Shown here piece after piece: positions 5,481-11,488 of a DNA stretch of 12,264 nucleotides. The first letter of the stretch is position 1, and each line of letters opens with the position of its first letter. Both the position numbers and the translations under genes were made by a program. This DNA comes from JACVRU01 sp040905885 (lineage in GTDB: Bacteria > Actinomycetota > Thermoleophilia > Gaiellales > Gaiellaceae), in NCBI GenBank assembly GCA_040905885.1, contig JBBDQR010000014.1, positions 1-12,264 of the forward strand, in the 5' to 3' direction. The notes below the pieces were generated by a model that saw only the letters and a list, made by a program, of their open reading frames with translations, was not told where the DNA came from and did no database searches.

Positions 5481-6062
5481 ATGGCAATCGAACTGTCAGA
5501 GCAGCGAGAGCTGAAGGAGCGGGTCGTCGAGATCAACCGCGTCGCCAAGGTGGTCAAGGGCGGCCGGCGGTTCTCGTTCACCGCGCTCGTCGTGATCGGG
5601 GACGAGGTCGACCGCGTCGGCGTCGGCTACGGCAAGGCCCGCGAGGTCCCGCTCGCGATCACGAAGGCGGTCGACGACGCCAAGAAGAACCTCTTCACCG
5701 TCCCGAAGCACGGGACGACGATCACGCACGAGATCCTCGGCGAGTTCGGCGCCGCCCGCGTCTTCCTCCGCCCCGCCAGCGAGGGCACCGGCGTCATCGC
5801 CGGCGGCGGCGTCCGCGCCGTGCTCGAGCTCGCGGGCATCCGCGACGTGCTGGCGAAGAGCCTCGGCACGACCAACCCGATCAACATGGCCCGGGCGACC
5901 GTCCAGGCGCTGAAGGGGCTGCGCCGCCCGGAGGACGTCGCGCGCGCCCGCGGGAAGACGATCAGCGAGATCCTGCCCGCGAAGAAGGTAGTGGAGCCGC
6001 CGGCCGAGGCGCCCGCGGAGACGCCCGCGCCCCCGACGCCCGAGGAGGCTCCCGAGAGCTGA
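5481..6062 (+). CDS. rpsE: 30S ribosomal protein S5
   Basis: S5 works with S4 and S3 at the mRNA entry and affects decoding accuracy. It has 193 residues. The double-stranded RNA-binding part contains ERVVEINRVAKVVKGGRRFSF and GVGYGKAREVPLAI; the C-terminal domain shows GVIAGGGVRAVLELAGIRDVLAKSLG. From about residue 170 a tail of Ala/Pro/Glu is added, echoing the acidic tails of S17 and L15. It follows the rplR stop with no gap, and its TGA overlaps the rpmD ATG. Confidence 0.98.
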   Translation: MAIELSEQRELKERVVEINRVAKVVKGGRRFSFTALVVIGDEVDRVGVGYGKAREVPLAITKAVDDAKKNLFTVPKHGTTITHEILGEFGAARVFLRPASEGTGVIAGGGVRAVLELAGIRDVLAKSLGTTNPINMARATVQALKGLRRPEDVARARGKTISEILPAKKVVEPPAEAPAETPAPPTPEEAPES

Positions 6063-6244
6063 TGGCCGGGAAGGTCCGCATCACGCAGGTCCGGAGCCAG
6101 ATCGGGCAGAGCGAGAAGCACCGCGGCACGCTGCGGGCGCTCGGGCTCGGCCGGATCGGCAAGACCGCCGAGCACCAGGAGACCTCAGTGCTCGCGGGTA
6201 TGCTCAGGAAGGTCCGCCACCTCGTCAAGGTGGAGGAGGTCTAG
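6062..6244 (+). CDS. rpmD: 50S ribosomal protein L30
   Basis: L30 is a small 50S protein present in many but not all bacteria. The 60 residues include VRITQVRSQIGQSEKHRGTLRALGLGRIGK, which is the family signature, and the end MLRKVRHLVKVEEV. It is coupled to rpsE through a TGATG overlap and sits two bases before the rplO start. There is nothing unusual in it. Confidence 0.97.
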   Translation: MAGKVRITQVRSQIGQSEKHRGTLRALGLGRIGKTAEHQETSVLAGMLRKVRHLVKVEEV

Positions 6245-6246
6245 CC

Positions 6247-6849
6247 ATGCCGAAGGACCTGAACCTCTCGAACCTCAAGCCCGCGCAGGGCAAGAAGGCG
6301 GCGAAGCGCATTGGCCGCGGCCTGGGCTCCGGCAAGGGCCGGTACTCGGGCCGCGGGATCAAGGGCCAGAAGTCGCGCGCCGGGTCCCACAAGGTGCGCG
6401 CCGGCTTCGAGGGCGGCCAGATGCCGCTGCACATGCGCGTCGGCAAGCTGCGAGGCTCGACGTCGAAGGACGCGATGCCGGTCGGCCCGTTCCGGACGCG
6501 CACGTACCACGTCAACCTGCGCGACCTCGACGCGCGCTTCGACGAGGGCGCGGAGATCACCCCGGAGGCGCTCGCCGAGAAGGGCCTGATCCGCAACACC
6601 CGCTTCGACGTGAAGGTGCTGGCCGGAGGCGAGCTGACGAAGAAGCTCAACGTCACGGTGCACCGGGCCTCGGCGGCCGCGCGCGAGAAGATCGAGGCCG
6701 CCGGCGGGTCGCTCTCGCTGCTCCGCGAGCCCGTGGAGAAGAAGAAGCGGCGGCCGAAGAAGAAGGCGAAGGTGGAGGCCGAGGCGCCCGAGGTCACGGA
6801 GGCCGAGGCGGAGGCCGAGCCCGAAGCCGAGGCCGAGGCCGAAGGCTAG
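6247..6849 (+). CDS. rplO: 50S ribosomal protein L15 with charged C-terminal tail
   Basis: L15 is a late-assembly 50S protein with a long N-terminal extension reaching into the rRNA core. Recognisable parts are LNLSNLKPAQGKKAAKRIGRGLGSGKG, RYSGRGIKGQKSRAG, FEGGQMPLHMRVGKL and the C-terminal NVTVHRASAAAREKIEAAGG. The usual length is about 145-150; here it is 200. The extra part is a basic patch (EKKKRRPKKKAK) followed by an acidic Glu/Ala run encoded by near-repeats of GAGGCC at about 6775-6846. It starts at ATG 6247, two bases after rpmD. Confidence 0.97.
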   Translation: MPKDLNLSNLKPAQGKKAAKRIGRGLGSGKGRYSGRGIKGQKSRAGSHKVRAGFEGGQMPLHMRVGKLRGSTSKDAMPVGPFRTRTYHVNLRDLDARFDEGAEITPEALAEKGLIRNTRFDVKVLAGGELTKKLNVTVHRASAAAREKIEAAGGSLSLLREPVEKKKRRPKKKAKVEAEAPEVTEAEAEAEPEAEAEAEG

Positions 6850-6858
6850 GCCGGGACA

Positions 6859-8112
6859 GTGTTCGCCTGGCTCGCCAACGCCTGGCGCGTGCCCGAGCTG
6901 CGCAAGCGGCTCCTCTTCACCGCTTCGATCCTCGCGCTCTACCGCCTCGGCTCGTGGATTCCCTCGCCGGGAGTCGACTCGGAGCAGGTCAGCGGCGCCT
7001 TCCAGGGCGGCGGCAACACGGTCCTCGGCCTGCTCAACCTCTTCTCGGGTGGGGCGCTCTCGCGCTTCTCCGTCTTCGCGCTCGGGATCATGCCGTACAT
7101 CACGGCCTCGATCATCCTGCAGCTGATGACCGTGGTCGTGCCGCGGCTCGAGGCGCTGCAGAAGGAGGGCGAGTCCGGCTACGCGAAGATCAACCAGTAC
7201 ACGCGCTACCTGACGCTCGCGCTCTCGGCAGCGCAGTCGACCGGGTATGCGTTCCTCTTCAAGCGCCAGGGCGGGCTCGACTTCAACGCCGGGCGCCTCG
7301 TCCTGATCGTGATCACGCTCACCGCCGGCACGGCGCTGCTGATGTGGCTCGGCGAGCTGATCACGAAGCGCGGCATCGGCAACGGCATGTCGCTCCTGAT
7401 CTTCGCCTCGATCCTCACGGGCATGCCCACCGGGATCCGGGCGGTGCTGAACGGCAGGCCGATGGAGCAGCTCCTCTTCCCGCTGCTCGCGATCGGGATC
7501 ATCGTCGCGGTCGTCTTCATCCAGGAGGGCCAGCGGCGCATCCCGGTGCAGTACGCGCGGCGGATGGTCGGGCGGAAGATGACCGCGGGCGGATCGACCT
7601 ACATGCCGCTGCGCGTGAACATGGCCGGCGTGATCCCGATCATCTTCGCCGCCGCGGTGATGGCGTTCCCGCCCACGATCGGCCAGTACTTCCCCCAGAG
7701 CGCGGGCTTCGTGAACGAGTACTTCAGCTACACGAGCACGCCCTACATCGTCGTCCAGGGCATCCTGATCGTGGTCTTCACGTACTTCTACACCGCCGTC
7801 CAGTTCAACCCGATCGACCAGGCGGACAACCTGCGCCGCCAGGGCGGCTACATCCCGGGGATCCGGCCCGGCCCCCCGACGGCCCAGTACCTCGACCGCG
7901 TGCTCGCGCGCCTGACGCTGCCGGGGGCGCTCTACCTCGCGATCGTGGCGAGCCTGCCGACCGCGTTCATCGCCTACGGGAACTTCTCGCAGGCCGCGTC
8001 GGGCGCGCTCGGCGGCACCTCGGTCCTGATCGCGGTCGGCGTGGCGCTCGACACGATGCGGCAGATGGAGTCGCAGATGATGGCGCGCCACTACGAGGGC
8101 TTCCTCAAGTAG
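6859..8112 (+). CDS. secY: Protein translocase channel subunit SecY
   Basis: SecY forms the plasma membrane channel of the general secretion pathway with SecE and SecG. The 417 residues carry a chain of hydrophobic segments consistent with ten membrane helices. Conserved pieces are LLNLFSGGALSRFSVFALGIMPYITASII, ITKRGIGNGMSLLIFASI, the cytoplasmic loop RRIPVQYARRMVGRK, STYMPLRVNMAGVIPIIFA, and FNPIDQADNLRRQGGYIPGIRPG. I pick the GTG at 6859, nine bases after rplO, as it gives the standard short N-terminus. Its position between L15 and Adk is the classic one. Confidence 0.97.
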   Translation: MFAWLANAWRVPELRKRLLFTASILALYRLGSWIPSPGVDSEQVSGAFQGGGNTVLGLLNLFSGGALSRFSVFALGIMPYITASIILQLMTVVVPRLEALQKEGESGYAKINQYTRYLTLALSAAQSTGYAFLFKRQGGLDFNAGRLVLIVITLTAGTALLMWLGELITKRGIGNGMSLLIFASILTGMPTGIRAVLNGRPMEQLLFPLLAIGIIVAVVFIQEGQRRIPVQYARRMVGRKMTAGGSTYMPLRVNMAGVIPIIFAAAVMAFPPTIGQYFPQSAGFVNEYFSYTSTPYIVVQGILIVVFTYFYTAVQFNPIDQADNLRRQGGYIPGIRPGPPTAQYLDRVLARLTLPGALYLAIVASLPTAFIAYGNFSQAASGALGGTSVLIAVGVALDTMRQMESQMMARHYEGFLK

Positions 8113-8119
8113 CCGGGAC

Positions 8120-8745
8120 GTGAACGTCCTCCTTCTGGGGCCCCAGGGATCGGGCAAGGGAACGCAGGCGCGGCTCATCGCCGAGGCCTACGAGATCCCG
8201 CACGTCGGCACCGGCGACATGCTCCGGGAGGCGATCGCGAGCGGGGAGGAGCTCGGCCGCCGCGTCCAGCCGATCGTGGACGCGGGCCAGCTCGTGCCCG
8301 ACCACTTGATGGTCGAGCTGATCCGCGAGCGGCTCTCCCGCGACGACGCCCGCGAGGGCTTCGTCCTCGACGGCTTCCCCCGGACGCTGGCGCAGGCCGA
8401 GGCGCTGGACGGCGTCCTGCGCGAGCTCGGGCGGGAGCTCGACATCGTCCTCGAGCTGCAGGTGCCCGAGGCCGTCAGCGTCCAGCGGCTGCTGGAGCGC
8501 GCCCGGCTCGAGGGCCGCTCCGACGACACGCCGGAGGGAATCCGCACGCGCCTCTCCCTCTACCGCGACAACACGCAGCCCCTGGTGGAGTACTATCGCG
8601 CCCGCTCCAAGCTCGTCGGCATCCACGGCGACCGGGAGGTCCAGCAGGTCTTCTCCGAGATCCAGCAGGCGATCGAGCGGGCCGAGGCACCGAGCCGTAG
8701 GCTCGACGGAGGCTCGCAAAGAGCGGAGGGGGGGGGGGGGGGGGG
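8120..8745 (+). CDS. adk: Adenylate kinase, 3' end lost at assembly gap
   Basis: This enzyme converts ATP plus AMP to two ADP. The P-loop GPQGSGKGT is at residues 7-15, the AMP-site region GTGDMLREAI follows, and DGFPRT is at 84-89. The LID is the short kind without cysteines (RLEGRSDDT), as in actinobacteria where the enzyme is about 180-190 residues. The homologous part ends near residue 189 (IQQAIERAEA, about base 8690). After that the frame runs without a stop into a G run and the gap, so the true end is not visible. The start is GTG, seven bases after secY. An apparent fusion with map across the N run is an artefact of gap length. Confidence 0.93.
8691..8705 (+). other. Small hairpin at the adk 3' end
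   Basis: CGAGCC (8691-8696), loop GTA, GGCTCG (8700-8705) is a perfect 6-bp stem just beyond the conserved end of Adk and before the gap. It could be part of a palindromic insertion hidden by the gap. The TAG inside it is not in the adk frame. Confidence 0.45.
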
Positions 8746-8755
8746 NNNNNNNNNN
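8728..8755. other. Assembly gap with poly-G artefact
   Basis: Eighteen consecutive G at 8728-8745 are followed by exactly ten N at 8746-8755. A G run next to a gap is typical of dark-cycle reads in two-colour sequencing chemistry, and ten N is commonly a placeholder length. True sequence and length here are unknown. The flanks carry GCAAAG (8716-8721) and its complement CTTTGC (8758-8763). Confidence 0.9.
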
Positions 8756-8782
8756 GTCTTTGCCGGCGCCGGAGCGGGAAGC

Positions 8783-9547
8783 ATGATCATTCGGAAGTCC
8801 GGGCGCGAGATCGAGCAGATGGCCGAGGCCGGCGCGGTCGTCGCGCGCACCCTCGACCTCCTCCGGGAGCACGTGCGGCCCGGCATCACGACCGGCGAGC
8901 TTGACCGGCTCGCGGACGAGTTCATCCGCTCCCACGGCGGCGTCCCGACGTTCGAGGGCTACCGCGGCTATCCCGCCTCGATCTGCGCGTCGCCGAACGA
9001 CATGATCGTCCACGGCATCCCCGGGGACTACGAGCTTGGGGAGGGCGACATCCTCTCCGTCGACGTCGGGGTCACGCTCGGCGGCTACGTGGCCGACTCG
9101 GCGTGGACCTTCCCGGTCGGAGAGATCTCCGAGGACGCCGAGCGCCTCCTCCAGACCTGCGAGGCGGCTCTCTACGCCGGCATCGAGCAGGCGCGGCCGG
9201 GAAACCACGTCGGCGACATCTCGGCCGCCGTGCAGGCGCTCGTCGAGGAGGCGGGCTTCACGGTCGTCCGCGCGCTCGTCGGCCACGGCGTGGGACGGAA
9301 CATGCACGAGGAGCCGCAGATCCCCAACTACGGCGAGCCGAGGCGCGGCCCGCAGCTCCAGGAGGGGATGACGCTCGCGATCGAGCCGATGATCAACGCG
9401 GGCGGCCCGGAGATCGTCCTGTCCGACGACAAGTGGTCGATCCTGACCGCGGACGGCTCCCTCTCGGCCCACTTCGAGCACACGGTGGCGGTCACCGAGG
9501 AAGGACCCCGCGTCCTGACGGCGGAAAAGGCGCCTTTGCTACGATAG
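8783..9547 (+). CDS. map: Type I methionine aminopeptidase
   Basis: MetAP removes the initiator methionine from new proteins and uses two divalent metal ions. It has 254 residues, normal for type I without an N-terminal extension. The metal ligands appear as D94 (DVGV), D105 (ADSAWTF), H168 (GHGVG), E201 (AIEPM) and E232 (FEHTVAV); the substrate-binding H77 is in MIVHGIP. The ATG at 8783 has a purine-rich GGAGCGGGA upstream and gives the family N-terminus (IIRKSGREIEQM). It lies directly after the gap, so its spacing from adk is unknown. The stop is TAG at 9545-9547. Confidence 0.97.
   Translation: MIIRKSGREIEQMAEAGAVVARTLDLLREHVRPGITTGELDRLADEFIRSHGGVPTFEGYRGYPASICASPNDMIVHGIPGDYELGEGDILSVDVGVTLGGYVADSAWTFPVGEISEDAERLLQTCEAALYAGIEQARPGNHVGDISAAVQALVEEAGFTVVRALVGHGVGRNMHEEPQIPNYGEPRRGPQLQEGMTLAIEPMINAGGPEIVLSDDKWSILTADGSLSAHFEHTVAVTEEGPRVLTAEKAPLLR
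9515..9545 (+). promoter_or_regulatory. Possible promoter for infA-rpmJ-alpha genes
   Basis: Within the last codons of map, CTGACG (9515-9520) and TACGAT (9540-9545) resemble -35 and -10 hexamers, four of six each, with a longish 19-base spacer. The spacer contains a perfect 12-bp palindrome AAAGGCGCCTTT (9526-9537), which could be an operator or chance. This is weak evidence from sequence alone. Confidence 0.27.
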
Positions 9548-9553
9548 TCGCCC

Positions 9554-9590
9554 GGCGCGCCCCGGTTTCGGCGTGCGCGCCTTTCTGTCT
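9554..9590 (+). terminator. Terminator-like or leader hairpin between map and infA
   Basis: GGCGCGC (9554-9560) pairs with GCGCGCC (9575-9581), with an inner CCG/CGG pairing, followed by TTTCTGTCT. The T-tract is short, so partial termination or a 5' leader structure is as likely as a full terminator. The 68-base map-infA gap holding it is long relative to most junctions here. Confidence 0.35.
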
Positions 9591-9615
9591 AAAAAGTCGT
9601 CAAGCTCTGAAAGAA

Positions 9616-9837
9616 ATGGCGGTCAAGGAAGAGAAGATCGAGGTCGAAGGCGAGGTCGTCGAGGCGCTGCCGAGCACGATGTTCCGCATCAAGACGGACA
9701 TCGGCCACGACGTGCTCGCCAAGATCTCCGGGAAGATGCGGAAGAACTACATCCGCATCCTGCCGGGCGACCGCGTCAAGGTCGAGCTCTCTCCCTATGA
9801 CCTCACCCGCGGCCGGATCGTCTACCGGCACAAGTAA
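9616..9837 (+). CDS. infA: Translation initiation factor IF-1
   Basis: IF-1 binds the 30S A site with S12 and helps IF-2 and IF-3 select the start. It has 73 residues, a single OB fold. Family residues are VEGEVVEALPSTMFRIKTDIGH, VLAKISGKMRKNYIRILPGDRVKVELSPYDLTRGRIVYRHK. The ATG at 9616 is preceded by an A-rich GAAAGAA; the frame is open upstream only as map shadow. Its position between map and rpmJ is standard for actinobacteria and Firmicutes. Confidence 0.98.
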   Translation: MAVKEEKIEVEGEVVEALPSTMFRIKTDIGHDVLAKISGKMRKNYIRILPGDRVKVELSPYDLTRGRIVYRHK

Positions 9838-9852
9838 CCAAGGAGCGTTTTC

Positions 9853-9966
9853 TTGAAGGTTCGAGCGTCCGTCAAGCCGATGTGCGAGCGCTGCCGCGTG
9901 ATCAAGCGGCACGGCAAGACGATGGTGATCTGCACCAACCCCCGCCACAAGCAGAGGCAGGGCTAG
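9853..9966 (+). CDS. rpmJ: 50S ribosomal protein L36, zinc-binding form
   Basis: L36 is the smallest 50S protein, placed near the sarcin-ricin loop region. It has 37 residues starting with TTG: KVRASVKPMCERC, then RVIKRHGKTMVIC and NPRHKQRQG. C11, C14, C27 and H32 form the zinc site of the cysteine-containing form. A clear AAGGAG at 9840-9845 lies seven bases upstream of the TTG, which decides the start. The gene sits between infA and rpsM as expected. Confidence 0.97.
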   Translation: MKVRASVKPMCERCRVIKRHGKTMVICTNPRHKQRQG

Positions 9967-9973
9967 CCCACCC

Positions 9974-10351
9974 ATGGCGCGTATCGCCGGAGTCAACATC
10001 CCGCCGCAGAAGCGGCTCGAGATCGGCCTCACCTACATCTTCGGGATCGGCCAGTCGACCGCGCGCAAGATCTGCGCGGAGCTCGGCCTGAACCCGGACG
10101 AGAAGGTGCGCGACCTCACCGACGAGGAGGTCACGAAGCTCCGCGGCTACATCGACACGCTCCAGGTCGAGGGCGACCTGCGCCGCGAGCGGCAGCAGGC
10201 GATCAAGCGGCTGACCGAGATCGGCTCCTACAAGGGCGTACGGCACCGCCGCGGCCTGCCGGTCAACGGGCAGCGGACGAAGACGAACGCGCGCACGCGC
10301 AAGGGCCCGAAGAAGACGACCGTCGGCCGGAGCAAGAAGGCCACCACCTAG
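9974..10351 (+). CDS. rpsM: 30S ribosomal protein S13
   Basis: S13 is in the head of the 30S, forms intersubunit bridges with L5 and 23S rRNA, and its basic tail touches P-site tRNA. It has 125 residues, normal. It shows MARIAGVNIPPQKRLEIGLTYIFGIG, RRERQQAIKRLTEIGSYKGVRHRRGLPVNGQRTKTNARTRKGPKKT. The stop TAG is directly followed by the rpsK ATG, with no gap. Confidence 0.98.
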   Translation: MARIAGVNIPPQKRLEIGLTYIFGIGQSTARKICAELGLNPDEKVRDLTDEEVTKLRGYIDTLQVEGDLRRERQQAIKRLTEIGSYKGVRHRRGLPVNGQRTKTNARTRKGPKKTTVGRSKKATT

Positions 10352-10756
10352 ATGGCACGGCCCCGTCAGACAGCGGCCCGCGGCCGCACGCGCCGCCGCG
10401 TCCGCAAGAACATCGCGATCGGGCAGGCGCACATCAAGACGTCGTTCAACAACACGATCGTCGCCCTCACCGACAAGGAGGGGAACGTGATCGTGTGGGA
10501 GTCGGCCGGCTCCGCGGGCTTCAAGGGCTCGCGCAAGTCGACGCCATTCGCCGCGCAGGTGACCGCCGACTCCGCCGCCCGCAAGGGCATGGAGCACGGC
10601 CTGCAGAAGGTCGAGGTCTTCGTCAAGGGCCCAGGCTCCGGTCGCGAGACGGCGATCCGGTCGCTCCAGGCCGCCGGCCTCGAGATCCTCGGCGTCAGGG
10701 ACGTCACCCCGCAGGCCCACAACGGTGTCCGCCAGAAGAAGCGGAGGCGCGTCTAA
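10352..10756 (+). CDS. rpsK: 30S ribosomal protein S11
   Basis: S11 lies on the 30S platform near the E-site mRNA exit. The 134 residues include NIAIGQAHIKTSFNNTIVALTDKEGNVIVW, AGFKGSRKSTPFAAQVTADSAARKGMEHG, VFVKGPGSGRETAIRSLQAAGLEI and the end DVTPQAHNGVRQKKRRRV. The last 35 bases before the final stop base (10721-10755) are repeated exactly at 10823-10857, just in front of rpsD. This copy ends in TAA while the duplicate ends in TAG overlapping the rpsD GTG, so the second copy likely keeps the ancestral junction. Confidence 0.98.
   Translation: MARPRQTAARGRTRRRVRKNIAIGQAHIKTSFNNTIVALTDKEGNVIVWESAGSAGFKGSRKSTPFAAQVTADSAARKGMEHGLQKVEVFVKGPGSGRETAIRSLQAAGLEILGVRDVTPQAHNGVRQKKRRRV
10721..10755 (+). 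repeat. 35-bp direct repeat, left copy (end of rpsK)
   Basis: It begins AACGGTGTCCGCCAGAAGAA and is identical over 35 bases to 10823-10857. It encodes the S11 C-terminus NGVRQKKRRRV. Together the copies flank the 67-base hairpin insert E4. Confidence 0.93.
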
Positions 10757-10822
10757 GTGGGAGCTGGTGTGAGCATCAAGTGGCTCACCCCCGCGGGAAA
10801 TGCGCAGCATTTTCCGCGGTTG
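10756..10822 (+). repeat. Hairpin insert E4 (rpsK-rpsD), inverted hairpin-1 module
   Basis: Between the two 35-bp repeats lie two hairpins. One is GTGAGC (10769-10774) with GCTCAC (10783-10788), loop of eight. The other is a 13-bp stem 10791-10803/10807-10819 with loop GCA and one G-T wobble. Read on the minus strand, the second hairpin differs from E1 hairpin 1 at four stem positions that form two compensated base pairs, and keeps the same TGC loop and the same A-C mismatch. No E1-type outer arms are present. Confidence 0.75.
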
Positions 10823-10858
10823 AACGGTGTCCGCCAGAAGAAGCGGAGGCGCGTCTAG
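10757..10858 (+). CDS. Possible bridging ORF in E4 (33 codons)
   Basis: A GTG immediately after the rpsK TAA opens 33 codons that end in TAG (10856-10858), overlapping the rpsD GTG as TAGTG. The second half repeats the S11 tail (NGVRQKKRRRV) in the same frame, because the 102-base insertion is a multiple of three. The first half (about 20 residues) is encoded by the hairpin insert. If translated it would keep coupling between rpsK and rpsD. No function beyond that is suggested by its sequence. Confidence 0.3.
   Translation: MGAGVSIKWLTPAGNAQHFPRLNGVRQKKRRRV
10823..10857 (+). repeat. 35-bp direct repeat, right copy (before rpsD)
   Basis: This is an exact duplicate of 10721-10755. It contains GGAGG (10845-10849), eight bases before the rpsD GTG, so the duplication supplies both an intact rpsK end on the left and an intact rpsD ribosome binding site on the right. 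Confidence 0.93.
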
Positions 10859-11478
10859 TGGCCCGCGACCTGGGACCGAAGTGCCGCATCTGCCGCCGCG
10901 AGGGCATGAAGCTCTTCCTCAAGGGCGAGCGCTGCCTGACCGAGAAGTGCGCGATCGAGCGCCGCTCGTATCCGCCGGGCGAGCACGGCCGCGGCCGCAT
11001 CAAGCAGTCCGAGTACCTCCTCCAGTTGCGCGAGAAGCAGAAGGCGCGGCGCTACTACGGCCTGCTCGAGAAGCAGTTCCGCACCTACTACGCGAAGGCG
11101 GCCCGCAAGTCCGGCATCACCGGCGAGAACCTGCTGCGGATGCTCGAGACGCGCCTCGACAATGTCGTCTACCGCCTCGGCTTCGCCGCGTCGCGCGCGC
11201 AGGCCCGCCAGATCGTCCGCCACGGCCACTTCCACGTCAACGGCCGCCGGGTGAACATCCCGAGCTACCAGTGCAAGCCCGACGACGTGATCACGATCGC
11301 GGCGGGCTCGAAGGCCGAGCAGGTCGTCCGCGACGCGACCGACCTGACCGCGTCCGTGCCGGCGTGGCTCCAGGCCGACCACGACAACCTCACCGGCAAG
11401 CTCCTCAAGTGGCCCGAGCGCGCCGAGATCGACGCGCCGGTGCAGGAGTCCCTCATCGTCGAGCTCTACTCGAAGTAG
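10858..11478 (+). CDS. rpsD: 30S ribosomal protein S4, zinc-binding form
   Basis: S4 nucleates 30S assembly on the 5' domain of 16S rRNA and, with S3 and S5, lines the mRNA entry. It has 206 residues, typical. C9, C12, C26 and C31 form the N-terminal zinc knuckle of the cysteine type. The S4 RNA-binding fold is at about 94-160 (MLETRLDNVVYRLGFA, SRAQARQIVRHGHFHVNGRRVNIPS). The start GTG overlaps a TAG and has GGAGG at good distance; both belong to the duplicated rpsK end. In many operons S4 represses the alpha genes; no such site is obvious here. Confidence 0.98.
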   Translation: MARDLGPKCRICRREGMKLFLKGERCLTEKCAIERRSYPPGEHGRGRIKQSEYLLQLREKQKARRYYGLLEKQFRTYYAKAARKSGITGENLLRMLETRLDNVVYRLGFAASRAQARQIVRHGHFHVNGRRVNIPSYQCKPDDVITIAAGSKAEQVVRDATDLTASVPAWLQADHDNLTGKLLKWPERAEIDAPVQESLIVELYSK

Positions 11479-11488
11479 AAAGGATCCA

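Noticed and set aside
6775..6846. GAGGCC-like tandem repeat as an independent repeat element
   Set aside because: It is simply the coding sequence of the Glu/Ala tail of L15 and is in frame throughout.
6241..8178. A 645-codon open frame on the minus strand across rplO and secY
   Set aside because: It is antisense to two certain genes, rich in Arg/His/Asp/Leu as expected for the complement of GC-rich codons, and has no recognisable domain.
8698..8700. TAG as the adk stop codon
   Set aside because: It is out of the adk frame; using it would need a one-base error upstream, for which there is no direct evidence.
8120..9547. A single 475-codon adk-map fusion
   Set aside because: The frame continues only because the gap is written as ten N; Adk homology ends near residue 189 and map has its own start and upstream purine-rich site at 8783.
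10495..11478. An N-terminally extended S4 starting inside rpsK
   Set aside because: The extension reads rpsK in the wrong frame and then the E4 insert; S4 starts canonically at 10858 with its own SD.
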